Positions 43,588 through 53,529 of a stretch of 64,000 bases of DNA are shown here, piece after piece. This stretch comes from Petaurus breviceps papuanus. Lineage: Eukaryota; Chordata; Mammalia; Diprotodontia; Petauridae. The stretch lies in the NCBI GenBank assembly GCA_028583685.1, contig JAMXIF010000031.1, forward strand, positions 6,644,128-6,708,127, written 5' to 3'. The notes under the pieces were generated by a model, which worked only from the letters and a program-made list of their open reading frames with translations, was not told the origin of the DNA and did not search any database. The translations under genes were made by a program, and so were the position numbers. Numbering within the stretch: position 1 is the stretch's first letter; every line of letters begins with the position of its first letter.

Positions 43588-43825
43588 AGTGCAGCAGTGG
43601 AGGGAGTCTGAGTCAGAAAGACTCATCTTCCTGAGCTCAAATCTGGCCTCAGATACTTACTAGCTGTGTGGCCCCTGGGCAATTAATTTAACCCTGTTTG
43701 CCTCAGTTTCCTCATTTATAAAGTGAACTAGAGGTAAACTACTTCAATATCTTTGCCAAGAAAACCCCAAATAGGGTCACAAAGAGCTGTACACAACTTA
43801 AAAAACTAAACAGCAACAAAATAAA
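43588..43825 (+). mobile_element. Mar1-type SINE
   Basis: agtgcagcagtggagggagt, ctcaaatctggcctcagata, ctgtttgcctcagtttcctc, tttgccaagaaaaccccaaa, gggtcacaaagagctgtaca. Slightly degraded head and tail. Confidence 0.88.
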
Positions 43826-44099
43826 ATAAAATAAATACATTTGAAAGTAATCTGACTTTGGAAACACTCCAAAAAATCCCCCAAAGATTTTTGAGCATTT
43901 TGTCTTTTCAACAAGAAGTTGTCAAAGGGGATCAGAAGATAACCTAACTGATCTCTAACTCTTAGATGTTGCTTACCTTGAGATCAGTTCAGCTTTTTCT
44001 TTTTCAATACCAGAGAGATTGATCCCTTAATAGTACCCAGGTAGCCATTTTAATAGCCAGAATATTATAATCCAGATATTTGATTTTGGTTATTTCTAA

Positions 44100-44225
44100 A
44101 TCCCACCCATCCTTAAAGGTGTAGCTGAAATCTCACCCCCTTCATAAAGTCTTTTCTGACTTTTCCAGTCAGCTGTTTTTTCCCTTCTTAACTTCTGTTT
44201 TAGCACCTAATATTTAATAAAAATG
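44100..44225 (+). mobile_element. L2 3' UTR fragment
   Basis: aaaggtgtagctgaaatctc, accccctt then cataaagtcttttctgactt: typical L2 string before the terminus. Confidence 0.7.
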
Positions 44226-44720
44226 TATAAACGATATCTCCCCCACTGAAACTATCAGCTAAATGCATTTGAAAAATACCAGGAAATAAAAGCAACTTGT
44301 CCTTCCACCAAGAGGTCATCAAGGAGATCAGAAGCCAATCTATCCTGTGTAGTTAGTCATGGCAATCTTAAAAAGCTGTGACTCAACAATGGATAACAAG
44401 TAATCACTTTCCTCCCCTTATGCCAGTATTCAGATTCTACTCCTCATCTTATTATATTGTCCATTATACTATGACCTAGCAAATCAGTTAGTAACCACAG
44501 ATCTAAACTTCTTAGTACTACATATCCATTTCCCTATCTCACTCTGTATGGGCTAAATCTTGGTGGAAAAAAAACCCTGACTTAGATTATTTAAACACCC
44601 ATCTCCATTCTTTCTTTAGTTTTTCTCAGTCATTTTCTCCTCTCAGTACCACTGTAAGGGAAAATCCTAGCTGGATAGTAACTCAAACTTGTTCTGTAGA
44701 CTGTTCCATTCTGTAATAAT
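44226..44720. other. Unassigned
   Basis: Nothing recognised. 44300-44345 resembles 43905-43945 (both end ggatcagaag / gagatcagaag after an aagaggt/aagaagtt segment), probably an old local duplication or shared unknown repeat. Confidence 0.3.
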
Positions 44721-44721
44721 A

Positions 44722-44910
44722 ATCATAGTATTAATAATGATGATAAACAATATCTAGCATTCATATAGTGCTTTTAAGGCTTGCAAAGCACTTTTCACAT
44801 TCTATCTCTTTTGGTACTCACAACAGCCCTGATAGGTAAATGCTATTACTATCCCCATTTTTTACAGATGAGGAAACTGAGGCTTATAAGGGTTAATCAA
44901 TACCAGTAAA
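44722..44910 (-). mobile_element. MIR SINE
   Basis: Antisense: tatagtgcttttaaggcttg, tttttacagatgaggaaact. Confidence 0.8.
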
Positions 44911-44950
44911 ACCATCTGTGCTAGAGATCTGGAAATAAAGAAACAAAGTC

Positions 44951-45017
44951 ACTGTGGTGGTGGTGGTGGTGGTGGTGGTGGTGGTAGTGATGGTGGTGGT
45001 GTGTGCATATGTGTGTG
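44951..45017. repeat. (TGG)n then (TG)n microsatellite
   Basis: Eleven or so TGG/GGT units with two interruptions, then gtgtgcatatgtgtgtgt, directly abutting the 3' tail of a Mar1 SINE on its right. Confidence 0.93.
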
Positions 45018-45268
45018 TTGTCATTTTTCAATTGTGTCTGACTCTTCATGACACTGTTTGAGGTTTTCTTAGCAAAGATACTGAAGTGGGTTACCATTTC
45101 CTTCTCCTGTCCATTTTACTAATGAGGAAACTGACGCAGACAGAGTTGAAGTGACTTGCCCAGGGTCACTCAGCTAGGAAGTGTCTGAGGCCACATCTTA
45201 ACTCAGGAAGATGAGTCTTCCTGACTCCAGGTGTGACACTCTATCCACTGTGCCACCTAGCTGCTCTC
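45018..45268 (-). mobile_element. Mar1-type SINE, antisense, near full length
   Basis: ttgtcatttttcaattgtgt, gtttgaggttttcttagcaa, taccatttccttctcctgtc, gacttgcccagggtcactca, gtgccacctagctgct. Confidence 0.9.
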
Positions 45269-45770
45269 TATAGTTGCAGTAACCTTGCAGCTATCATGTG
45301 TGATCTGCACTGAGGAATCATCGACAAGGCAACATTAAGGGGTCAATATACAGAATGTAGAAAGCCAATTTAAACAAGAGCCAGACAATCACTACTAGCC
45401 TTTGGGGAATGCCTCTGTGGCTTCCTGATCTGAAAACAGCCACTGCTAAAAACAAACAAACAAAAAGCTATCTGGTATCTCTTGTGAGTTGAGGAAGTAA
45501 GTGAAAGTGCCATACAGCAGACTGTGTGCTTTTGTCAAATGCACATAGAGGTGGCCACTCAAGACAACTCAAACATGATTTGACCAGAGGTCTTTTCTGA
45601 GCTAAAGATCTAGAATTAAAATGCAGCCCATACACAGGAATATCACTTTGGAGACATATGTCAGAAAGATAACATTTTTAAAAATTCATAACAAAACATT
45701 TCGGGCCACTTTCAGTGCATAGACTGGTCTTGTTCTCTCTTGCTAATGACCTGTTAGACCAGAGTGTAGA
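45269..45770. other. Unassigned
   Basis: Nothing recognised. Confidence 0.3.
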
Positions 45771-45771
45771 A

Positions 45772-46012
45772 AAGAAATAATGATAGCAAGCATATCCAGC
45801 ATTTTAAGGCTTGGGAAGCATTTTCCATACATTCAGATTTGAGCCTCAGCACAACCCAGTGAGGTTAGATACTGAATGTATTGCTGAATTTGTTTTATAA
45901 ATGAAGAAGCTAAGGCTACCAGAAGGTAAGTGACTTACCAAGGTCAACATAGCTAGTAATCATTGAGGGTGAATCTTTAACCCAGGTTTTTCTAACTCCA
46001 AGTTTAACACAC
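45772..46012 (-). mobile_element. MIR SINE
   Basis: Antisense: attttaaggcttgggaagca, aatgaagaagctaaggctac, gacttaccaaggtcaacata. Confidence 0.75.
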
Positions 46013-46014
46013 TG

Positions 46015-46088
46015 TGTATGTATGTGTGTGTATATATAGATATCTGTATGTACATATATCTATATCTATCTTTCTATGTATACATAGT
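46015..46088. repeat. (TG/TA)n simple repeat
   Basis: tatgtatgtgtgtgtatata grading into tatctatatctatctttcta. Confidence 0.85.
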
Positions 46089-47599
46089 ACAGATTATGTT
46101 GAGCCAGTGCATGTAAATTTTTAAGAGAAACAGTACATTTGCCTACCCAAGAAGAGAAAACTATCCATCCAGTATTTGGACCACTGCCCTAGTGCCATAT
46201 GTTTCCAACAAAGGTCCTTGAGTATAGAACTCTGACCCCAGATATTCAAGTGACATTAAACAACCCAGCTTGGCCACTTCACATATTTCCACAGTCTGAA
46301 TCAAAGTGATATTCTTTAGGTTATCATTCTGTCCTGGGATGTATAGAGTATAACAGGAACTAGAGCTTTCTAGTGGGCAGCTCAACAAGAAAAGGGATAG
46401 AGCTATAATTAGCAGTTTTGGGAGCTGGGCCAAACTATTGGAAGCAGCCCTGAAATAAGCAGTACTAAACACCCTCCAATTAACCATGGAGAAGGAGAGA
46501 CCTTGATATTGGCCCCATGGGAAGCCACCCCCTTGAGGACACTACCCCCAGGAGAAGAATTAGTCTAGAAAGGACCTCAAGAATGGGAACAAGAATCAAA
46601 GGAATTCTTGTTGAAGAAATAAAAGTATTGCCAGTGTTAATTAACACAATTTAAAATTATACACCCTTTTAAAATCATTATTCTAAATTTTTGCAAATCC
46701 CAGTGCCTATGGGCAAAACCCAGACCACCACAACATAGTTATGGTTCTAAAAGGGAAATTTAGAAAACAAATAGATATTATTTATCACTTTCTTTTAAAT
46801 GTAGTCCAACCAGTTAGAAAATGAAATTTGCTACTTAATGAGGTATACTCTGGATGGAAAAAGGAGCTGGATTGTTCTTTGGGAGCTTTGAGGGTGAGAT
46901 GTAAGGGATTGGTTGATTAGCAGGGTCCTCAAGAGCTAGAAGCATCAGGGAATTAAAATGCAACTCTGCCTGCCCACAACTCTGGCTCTGGCTCTGCCTG
47001 AATTATACACAGCAATGTCTTTCAGCCAGCAAGACATTCCTTTCAGCTGGGAATACAAACACTAAATGTTGCAGAACAGGGCCAAGCTTTCAAAAAACTG
47101 CACGTGGCATAAGACAGAATGACTCAGAGGATGAAAAACTAAAGCAGCACAATTAGTGATCACTCCATTTTTCCCCCTGGGCCAAGCTAGAAGGACTGTT
47201 ATGCAGATGCATTTTTATAGGGACAGTTGTGTCAGCTGCAGAAAGAAAAAAAAACACCCTTTTGAAAAAAAATTATTGGAGTAGCAAATATTTACAGACC
47301 ATTTCGGCATTCATTGAAGCACAAGGGATATTAGACTACCTTTTGAGGGAGTGAGTTTTGCATTTCTGTCATTGTTCAAGCAGAGTTTATATGGCTACCC
47401 TGGAAGGGATGTCATAGAGCAGAATTATCAGAAGAACAATTAGACCAAATATTAAAGGTTTCTTCCAAGTTTACAGTTCTAAGACTCTGTAACATATGCT
47501 GAGTCAGAAGCATGCCTTTCCTGGGCTTCAATAACTTTCAAAAGCTCCGTGCTTCCTAGACTGAGAGAAATTTTGAGCTAAACAGAATCTTAGGTAATC
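46089..47599. other. Repeat-poor intronic block
   Basis: About 1.5 kb with little recognisable repeat. A perfect 14-bp palindrome gtgttaattaacac lies at 46634-46647 and a purine/A-rich run at 47248-47272. The minus-strand 108-codon frame at 46161-46487 has no recognised domain. Confidence 0.4.
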
Positions 47600-47833
47600 C
47601 AGAGGTTTGTCAAATATGCTACCATGCTTTACACCTCACAACTCTTCCAATTGCTGCCTGAATCATATTTAAATTTGATTGGGATATATTTAACAAAATA
47701 AATAAAAATACAATAGAAAATAACGTTGATATGTGGTGGTTGTTTTTTTTTTTTTTTAAGTCAACATGCAGCCTGCAGAGATCCTTATGTTTGGTTTAGT
47801 GACCTTTGTTTCTACTTGAGTTTGACACCAGCG
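47600..47833. mobile_element. Short hAT-like DNA transposon, sister of 33981-34204
   Basis: Left end cagaggtttgtcaaa; right end (reverse complement) cgctggtgtcaaactc. It shares the interior ttaacaaaataaataaaaat, gtttggtttagtgacctttg. It contains a poly(T) run at about 47743-47757 not present in the sister copy. Confidence 0.75.
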
Positions 47834-47877
47834 ATGTACTCCAACACCTTAATTGTAGATAGAAGACAACCAAAACC

Positions 47878-48525
47878 TCAAGATGGGGAGTGACTTGCCC
47901 ATGGTCAAACAGTTAGCCAATGACAGTGCCCAGACTAGAACTCACATCTCTATTGTATGTACCTTTCCCCATTGTTTGTGATGAAAAACCTCATCCAAAA
48001 TTTAATCAGGAACACGGAGATCTCTTAGGATAAGAAAAGGAATTTATTCTCTTCCCCAGGAGACGAAGGTGGTCTTCCCCATGACTGATCATAAGGAAGA
48101 GGCACATTACAAAAGGCAGAACGAGAATTTATACCCTAGTGAGGTCAATCCCCCTACCACCACCCCCTCCCCGGGCTATCCCTTCTCCCATTGGCTGAGA
48201 GGTGGGCTCAAGTCTCGGTGCGAAAATCTTCCCCAATGGCAAACAACAGAGAGGCCCACCACTATCTCTCAGTGGCTGAGAGACATGCTTACAAAGAACA
48301 AGGATGCTGATTGACAGCAAGTGAAAGGGGGGTGGGTCCCAAAGCAATGAGGGAGGAGTGACCTGACTCCCACTGGCTGGGAAGAGGGGCTCACAGAGGT
48401 GGAAAATCTGAAAACCTCCTGAAAGGGCTTGCTTCTGATTAACAGCAGAAGTGAAGGGGTGGGGGAGGGGAGAGGGGAGTTCTGAGAAGTTTTCGCTTCC
48501 CCCCTGACACCATTAGACCATACTT
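47878..48525 (-). mobile_element. MIR SINE split by a solo LTR
   Basis: Left part: gatggggagtgacttgccca, gtcaaacagttagccaatga, gaactcacatctctattgta. The last bases (ccat, then tagaccatac) resume after the LTR at 48510. Confidence 0.7.
47973..48509 (-). mobile_element. Solo LTR, class I endogenous retrovirus type
   Basis: 537-bp fossil with TG...CA ends (minus strand begins tgtcaggggggaagcg) flanked by CCAT on both sides (47969-47972 and 48510-48513), the 4-bp duplication usual for class I (gamma-like) elements. Minus-strand parts in order: CCAAT box (agccaatggg), TATA box (gggtataaattc), AATAAA signal (gagaataaattcc). No internal retroviral genes remain. It is inserted in a MIR and little decayed, so relatively recent for this window. 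Confidence 0.82.
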
Positions 48526-48579
48526 TTCTATTATGAACAAATTCCAAGATTCTCCAAATTTGGCCACACTTAGCTATCC

Positions 48580-48705
48580 CACTAATCATTATCAGCATCA
48601 TTAATAACACATCTATTATGTGCAAAGCTCTGTGCTAGGTACTAGGGATTCAAAAAAATAGAAAATTTGGTCTTCCTAAGGAGCTTGTTCTTTAAGGTGG
48701 AACTC
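48580..48705 (-). mobile_element. L2 3' end
   Basis: Antisense: catctattatgtgcaaagct, ctgtgctaggtactaggg, ctaaggagcttgttctttaa. Confidence 0.75.
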
Positions 48706-48769
48706 CCATTCTCTAGCATGTTGTAGTATGGCTGGATATAGTGTCCTTCAAACTCACTGTGCATATTCC

Positions 48770-49510
48770 CTTTACTTCTGTTCTTTGTCCCACCAAAAAT
48801 CCCCTTCTTCTCTCAACATTTCTAAATCTTATCCATTTTTCATAGCTTAGTTCAGATTATACTTTCTTGATATTTAATTCAATTCACTCGTAAATCCCAT
48901 CTGGTCCTAGTTTGGGGTGGGATGGAGAAAGGAGTTTATTTGGGGTTTGTTCCATTTCTTTTTCTGAGATTGAGTTATTTAAATTCCCTGTTTTCTGTTA
49001 ATCTGGTCATGTTATTTTTTTACAAATATCCGTCGATTTCATTTAAATTGCTGTCTTTATTGCCATATAATTAATTTCAGTATTACATGAACTGTTTGTA
49101 AAAATAGGAAAAGAAATCCTACCTTCTATTATGCAAATAAATAAGTTCCTTCTCTGATACAAATAGGATCTTCATACCTAAGCCAGGCATAATCAAAACA
49201 GAGAAAGAAAAGTATGGACAATATCCCTAATGGATATTGACTCAAAATATCTAAATAAGATATTAGCAAAAAGACAACAGCAACATATCAGAAAGATTAT
49301 ACATAGATTATGACTCCTTCATTCAGTCTTCTCTTATTACTTCAACTATCCCTAATATGCAACCCATATAGCATTTGTTTTCTTCATCACACAGTGAAAT
49401 ACCTAATTTTATATACCTTGCATTGTTCCCACATGGGTTCATGCTCATTAGTCTTGAATCACCACATTAGATCATGTATTCCTTAAAGGCAAGAACCAGG
49501 CCTTACACTG
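48770..49510 (+). mobile_element. L2 3' UTR split by an L1 fragment
   Basis: Left part 48770-48874: aatcttatccatttttcata, gcttagttcagattatactt. Right part 49315-49510: gtcttctcttattacttcaa, gtattccttaaaggcaagaa, ccaggccttacactga. The two halves read as one sense L2. Confidence 0.65.
48875..49312. mobile_element. L1 ORF2 fragment with internal inversion
   Basis: 48875-49080 is antisense ORF2 (reverse complement encodes the SEKEMEQ...LGPDG block, compare SPGPDG). 49085-49312 is sense ORF2 ([18 protein letters not shown], compare ISLMNIDAKILNKILANR). These blocks are adjacent in ORF2 but lie head to head here. Inactive. Confidence 0.75.
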
Positions 49511-49790
49511 ATTTTTTAAAATAAATTTTATTAACATTTTTTGTTTTAACATCCTTTACCCTCCCAAAGATTTATCCTATATAATAAAGAATTTTTTCAA
49601 AGAAAGAGAAAGAAAAGGAAAAAAGAGCAAAGTCAATCAAAACATTAAAAAAAAAGATAATACAGTCTACACTCCCACCTTCCCTGCAAAGTAGTGTATA
49701 CCAATTCCTCATGCAATCAGTTCTAAGTCTATAGTATGTGTTTAGCACATACATATTGTTGGATTTCTTGATGAGATAGCCAGGCTAAAC
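49511..49790. mobile_element. Unresolved marsupial interspersed repeat
   Basis: aaaataaattttattaacat followed by a purine-rich stretch (gaaagagaaagaaaaggaaa) and ccaccttccctgcaaagtag. I recall this arrangement as a common marsupial retroelement end, probably antisense to an L1-related element, but cannot name it. Confidence 0.45.
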
Positions 49791-50136
49791 ATTTTTGCTT
49801 CCAGAGTCTATCATCTAACTCTTTGCTGCTTCTTTCCCATTTAAAGCTGCCTCCAATTTGAACATTTCACCATGAGCCTCTCTGTTAGAGAGGGACTAAG
49901 AAGAAATGGAAATCATTTTAGCTGTTTTGTGAACTGCTGAAATATTGGTGGGGTACATGTGAGAAGAATATGGAGCTGAGGGTCAAAACCATCCTTTTAT
50001 TATGTTTGGATTATCATAAAGCTCAACCAAAGCTATCGCTGTATGGGCATAAGAATTCTGAAATCGTGCTCCCTGTTAAACACTAAGAATTTGTAAAGCA
50101 GCAACTGTAACCTCATGTTCTATACCCTACTGACAC
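49791..50136. other. Unassigned
   Basis: Nothing recognised. Confidence 0.3.
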
Positions 50137-50388
50137 ATTGGGCAGCTAGAAAGTGCATTGGATAGAGTACTGGGCCAGGATTCAGGAAATCTTGAGTTCA
50201 AATTTGACCTCAGATACTTACTCGCTGTGTGACCCTGGGAAAATCACTTAACCTTGTTTGCCTTGATTTCCTCATCTGTAAAAAAAAAGAGCTGGAGGAA
50301 GGAAATGGCAAACCAGTCCAGTATCTTTGCCAAGAAAACCGCAAAGGGTCATGAAGAGTTGGATACAACTAAACAACTACTACTTACC
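50137..50388 (+). mobile_element. Mar1-type SINE
   Basis: ttgggcagctagaaagtgca, agttcaaatttgacctcaga, gtgtgaccctgggaaaatca, ctggaggaaggaaatggcaa, gggtcatgaagagttggata. A 9-A run at 50280 expands the CORE/tail junction. Confidence 0.9.
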
Positions 50389-50591
50389 CTCAGCATCACA
50401 ACTAAAATGCGTGAGTACACCCCATTTGGGTCATGGGTTAGTTGCCTCCTTACTACACTTAGGTTTTCCTAAAAATAACAAATTAACTTGATAGCTTTTA
50501 TTTCTGTAGGATTAAAGGGGCTGATTACTGCCTAAACTCAATTAAACGGTTTTATCAAGGATGGTCCAGATTCATTCTAAAAACAATTTCT

Positions 50592-50748
50592 AGGGGGTGG
50601 CTAGATGGTACAGTGAATAGAGCAGCGGCCCTGGAGTCAAGAAGACCCGAGTTCAAATCTGGCCTCAGACACTTAACATTTACTAGCCATGTGACCTTGG
50701 GCAAGTCCCTTAACCCCAATTGCCCTGCCTCCCCCCCTCTAAAAACAC
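50592..50748 (+). mobile_element. Young tRNA-derived SINE with 11-bp duplication (WSINE-like)
   Basis: ggggtggctagatggtacag, gcggccctggagtcaagaag, acttaacatttactagccat, ttaaccccaattgccctgcc. Flanked by aaacaatttct at 50581-50591 and 50749-50759. It lacks the gcacccacccagaaa insert of the copies at 32976 and 52491, so at least two subtypes are present. Confidence 0.9.
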
Positions 50749-50839
50749 AAACAATTTCTTTCTAGAGGACATCTTTTCATATACTGGCAATTTCTATAGG
50801 TCAATAGCTATCCCCAAAGGAGTGCTAGAAGCTTAAAAG

Positions 50840-51435
50840 TTTTAACTTGGCTTTCAAAGATCTTTACAATCTGGTACCACCATCACTTTCTAGATTTACT
50901 CTTCCTATTCCCTTCCAGTAAATTTATGCTACAGTTAGACTGGTCTACCCACTGTTCTTCCAAACATACCCTGTGCTCTTTCACATTTCTTCCCTTGCAG
51001 ATCAATTGATAAACAGACAATTAGACAGAAAGGAAACATTAATTAAGTACTTTCTATGTGCCAGGCACTTTAATAAGCTCTGGGGATAAAAATATAAGCA
51101 AAGAATTTGTGTCATTTCCTATGCCTGTAATATCCCTCTCTTTCTTCTTTACTTACTAAATAGTCCTGTCCTTTAAAGCTTTGGTGCCACTGCCTCTCTA
51201 AAGGCTTCCCTGATTCTGCCCCTGAGCGATGATTTCCTTATCAAGATCTTTTTTTAATTCTCTAATATACTTATTATGTTATATTGTGTACTCTAGTTCC
51301 ATATGTTTGGTTCTTCCCTTTACTAAACTGTAAGCTCCATAAGGTCAGATGGAAATCATCATGCCTTATCTAAACTGTGTACTTTGCCCAATATTACAGG
51401 TGCTTAATTAATTCTTGATGCATAAATGGAGAAAT
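50840..51435 (+). mobile_element. L2 3' UTR split by an antisense L2 end
   Basis: Left part: ggctttcaaagatctttaca, gactggtctacccactgttc. Right part from 51118: gtcctgtcctttaaagcttt, taaactgtaagctccataag, acaggtgcttaattaattct. Interrupted at 51000-51117. Confidence 0.8.
51000..51117 (-). mobile_element. L2 3' end inserted in another L2
   Basis: Antisense: gaaacattaattaagtactt, tctatgtgccaggcacttta, gctctggggataaaaatata. Confidence 0.78.
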
Positions 51436-52108
51436 TTGAGATATTGTACAAGATTAGGGAGGATCTTGAACTTCTTGATATTCCTTAAATCATTTAACAT
51501 ATAAATTGCTGCCAATTTGTAAGGCTAAGCAACATTTGTTTCATATGCCATTTTGTGCCTTGGGTTGTTGGCCCCTGGAGAATCTATTCAGAAAAAAATT
51601 TTCTTCCAGTAATGGAAATTCAAGCTAGTGAGTATAAGAGAGGGGATCTCTTTCTATATGACATTGTTTTCTACTTCACCTCTATTGAAATGGAATTACA
51701 GTGGTGTATATAATGTATAGTTCAATGGTCTACTGAATGAGGTAAGGGTAGAAGTGGTAGTGAGAACTTTGCCACCATCACCACTCGCAAACCCTCTCTT
51801 TCTCCCACCTCATCTGCTGGGTCTGCTTTCTACCCAAGTTCTGGGCTGAATAAAAAGTATAACATATCTTCCACCGAGGAAATTGAATTTATGATAATGT
51901 ACTTAAAGCAACAGTCTGCCCTCAATTCACATCACCTTTTCCTTTTGTGGGGCTGAATTTGCCTCTGACATTTCTATGCAATTAAAGATCTTTGCTCTCA
52001 AAGCATGCACTGTTATTGATATCCGGGGGGGAGAGGGGGGGGGACTGACAGTTGTAGTAGAGGGAGTAGATTTCAACCATGTCACCATTTTGCCCAAATG
52101 TCCCTAAT
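51436..52108. other. Mostly unassigned; G-rich run
   Basis: Nothing recognised except ggggggg runs at 52025-52043. Confidence 0.35.
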
Positions 52109-52109
52109 G

Positions 52110-52476
52110 CCAGGGCTAGATTTTGGAAAGGAAATGATGAGTTCAATTTTGACTTTGATGTACCTATAGGACCTTTAGGTAAAGATATCCAATAAGCACA
52201 GTTACAAATGTGAAACTGGAGCTTGTGATTAGAGTTAAGGGCTGGAGATACATAGTCTTAGCAGCTGGCTGCATAACGGAGATAAATGAGGTCATAGAAA
52301 TAGTTGATATTTACAAGAGAAAGGAGTTTGTACAGGAGGCAATAAGAAACCTTTGAAGGATTTTGAGGAGACAAATAAAATGATCAGATTTGTGCAATAG
52401 AAGATAAATCTGGCAAGAGTATGAAGGATTTGTTGGTGGGGAGAAGGAGATTGTGGAATAACTGTTAAAAAAGCTA
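52110..52476 (-). mobile_element. L2 fragments, antisense, interior
   Basis: 52115-52300: gatgagttcaattttgactt, ggtaaagatatccaataagc (ORF2/UTR part). 52320-52440: aacctttgaaggattttgag, aaaatgatcagatttgtgca. The order of the two blocks is not that of one intact copy. Confidence 0.65.
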
Positions 52477-52490
52477 CAGGCAGGGGTGGC

Positions 52491-52630
52491 CAGGTAGCAC
52501 AGCGAGTAAGAGCACTGGCTCCAGTGTCAGGATGACCTGGAGATCGAATCCTGAGCTCAGACACTTAGCACCCACCCAGAAACACCTGGCCGTGTAACCT
52601 TGAGCAAGTTACTTAACCCCAATTGCTTAG
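52491..52630 (+). mobile_element. WSINE-like SINE, first unit of a dimer
   Basis: aggggtggccaggtagcaca, gagcactggctccagtgtca, gcacccacccagaaacacct, ttaaccccaattgctta. It has no A-tail before the second unit begins. Confidence 0.9.
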
Positions 52631-52774
52631 GGGCAGCCAGGTGGCTCTGCAAGTAAGAGCACCGGCTCCAGTGTCAGGATGACTTGGGGGTCAGGCACAG
52701 ATACTTAGCACCACACCCAGAAATAACTGGAGGTGTAACCTTGAGCAAGTTACTTAACCCCGATTGCTTAAAAA
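52631..52774 (+). mobile_element. WSINE-like SINE, second unit of a dimer
   Basis: gggcagccaggtggctctgc, gagcaccggctccagtgtca, ccacacccagaaataactgg, ttaaccccgattgctt and then poly(A). One 14-bp duplication aaaaaagctacagg (52477-52490 and 52775-52788) flanks both units together. Confidence 0.92.
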
Positions 52775-52788
52775 AAAAAAGCTACAGG

Positions 52789-53075
52789 TAATTTCTGACT
52801 TCACATCACTGGCTAAGCAGATCTTTTGTTCCATTTGCCTTTTCTTCCCAACACATTTGTAAGAACCTTTGTTAGACCTTGGAGTCCCAAGAAGTGACAA
52901 GGAAACTTAATACTACTGAGGCAGTACTTTATATGTATTTTATAGCAAACAAATGAACTCATTAAAATTGATAGACCATTCTACAGGAAAAGTCATTGTG
53001 TGACCATTTCTCTGTCCCTCATGGGACTATATGAAATCACTTCATCTCCCGATTGGGCTCAGTTTTACACTGTGT
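52789..53075. other. Unassigned
   Basis: Nothing recognised. Confidence 0.3.
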
Positions 53076-53079
53076 ACAT

Positions 53080-53230
53080 GACTCATCACTCCTCCTAGTA
53101 GTAAACTCCATAAACCTCTTCTCCTTGAGGGCAAAGATTTGTCTAACTTTTACATTTTCATCCCCAGCACCTAGCATAATGCCTGATACGTAATAGACAA
53201 AAAAAAAAATGTTTATTGATTGATTGATAA
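53080..53230 (+). mobile_element. L2 3' end
   Basis: cttctccttgagggcaaaga, ccccagcacctagcataatg, gtttattgattgattgataa. An 11-A run at 53200 interrupts the terminus. Confidence 0.85.
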
Positions 53231-53529
53231 TGGCAGGAACAGCAGCTTATTTGTCATAGATCAGCATCACTCCTAAGTCCCCAGATTGAACATATTAGTT
53301 CAATGAATGAGAATGAAAGTAGTACATAACTAAACTGCTTTAGAAAAATTCCATTTCCTCACCCATGAATTCTTCTCATTCTATGGTATTTTGATACCAT
53401 CTTTTTATGCAAGAATTATGTTTTTGAAAATACCTTCTTCTACCTGTCCTTTGCTCTGATCCAAATTCTCTTCTTCCCTCTGGATCCATTTTTAGTCTTA
53501 CTTCCTGGGGGAAGCAATCTCTGCTGAAT

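Noticed and set aside
43905-44350. Similarity between 43905-43945 and 44300-44345
   Set aside because: Too short and diverged to call a duplication by eye; both could be pieces of an unknown repeat.
46634-46647. Perfect palindrome gtgttaattaacac
   Set aside because: 14-bp AT-rich palindromes occur by chance at this scale and nothing around it suggests function.
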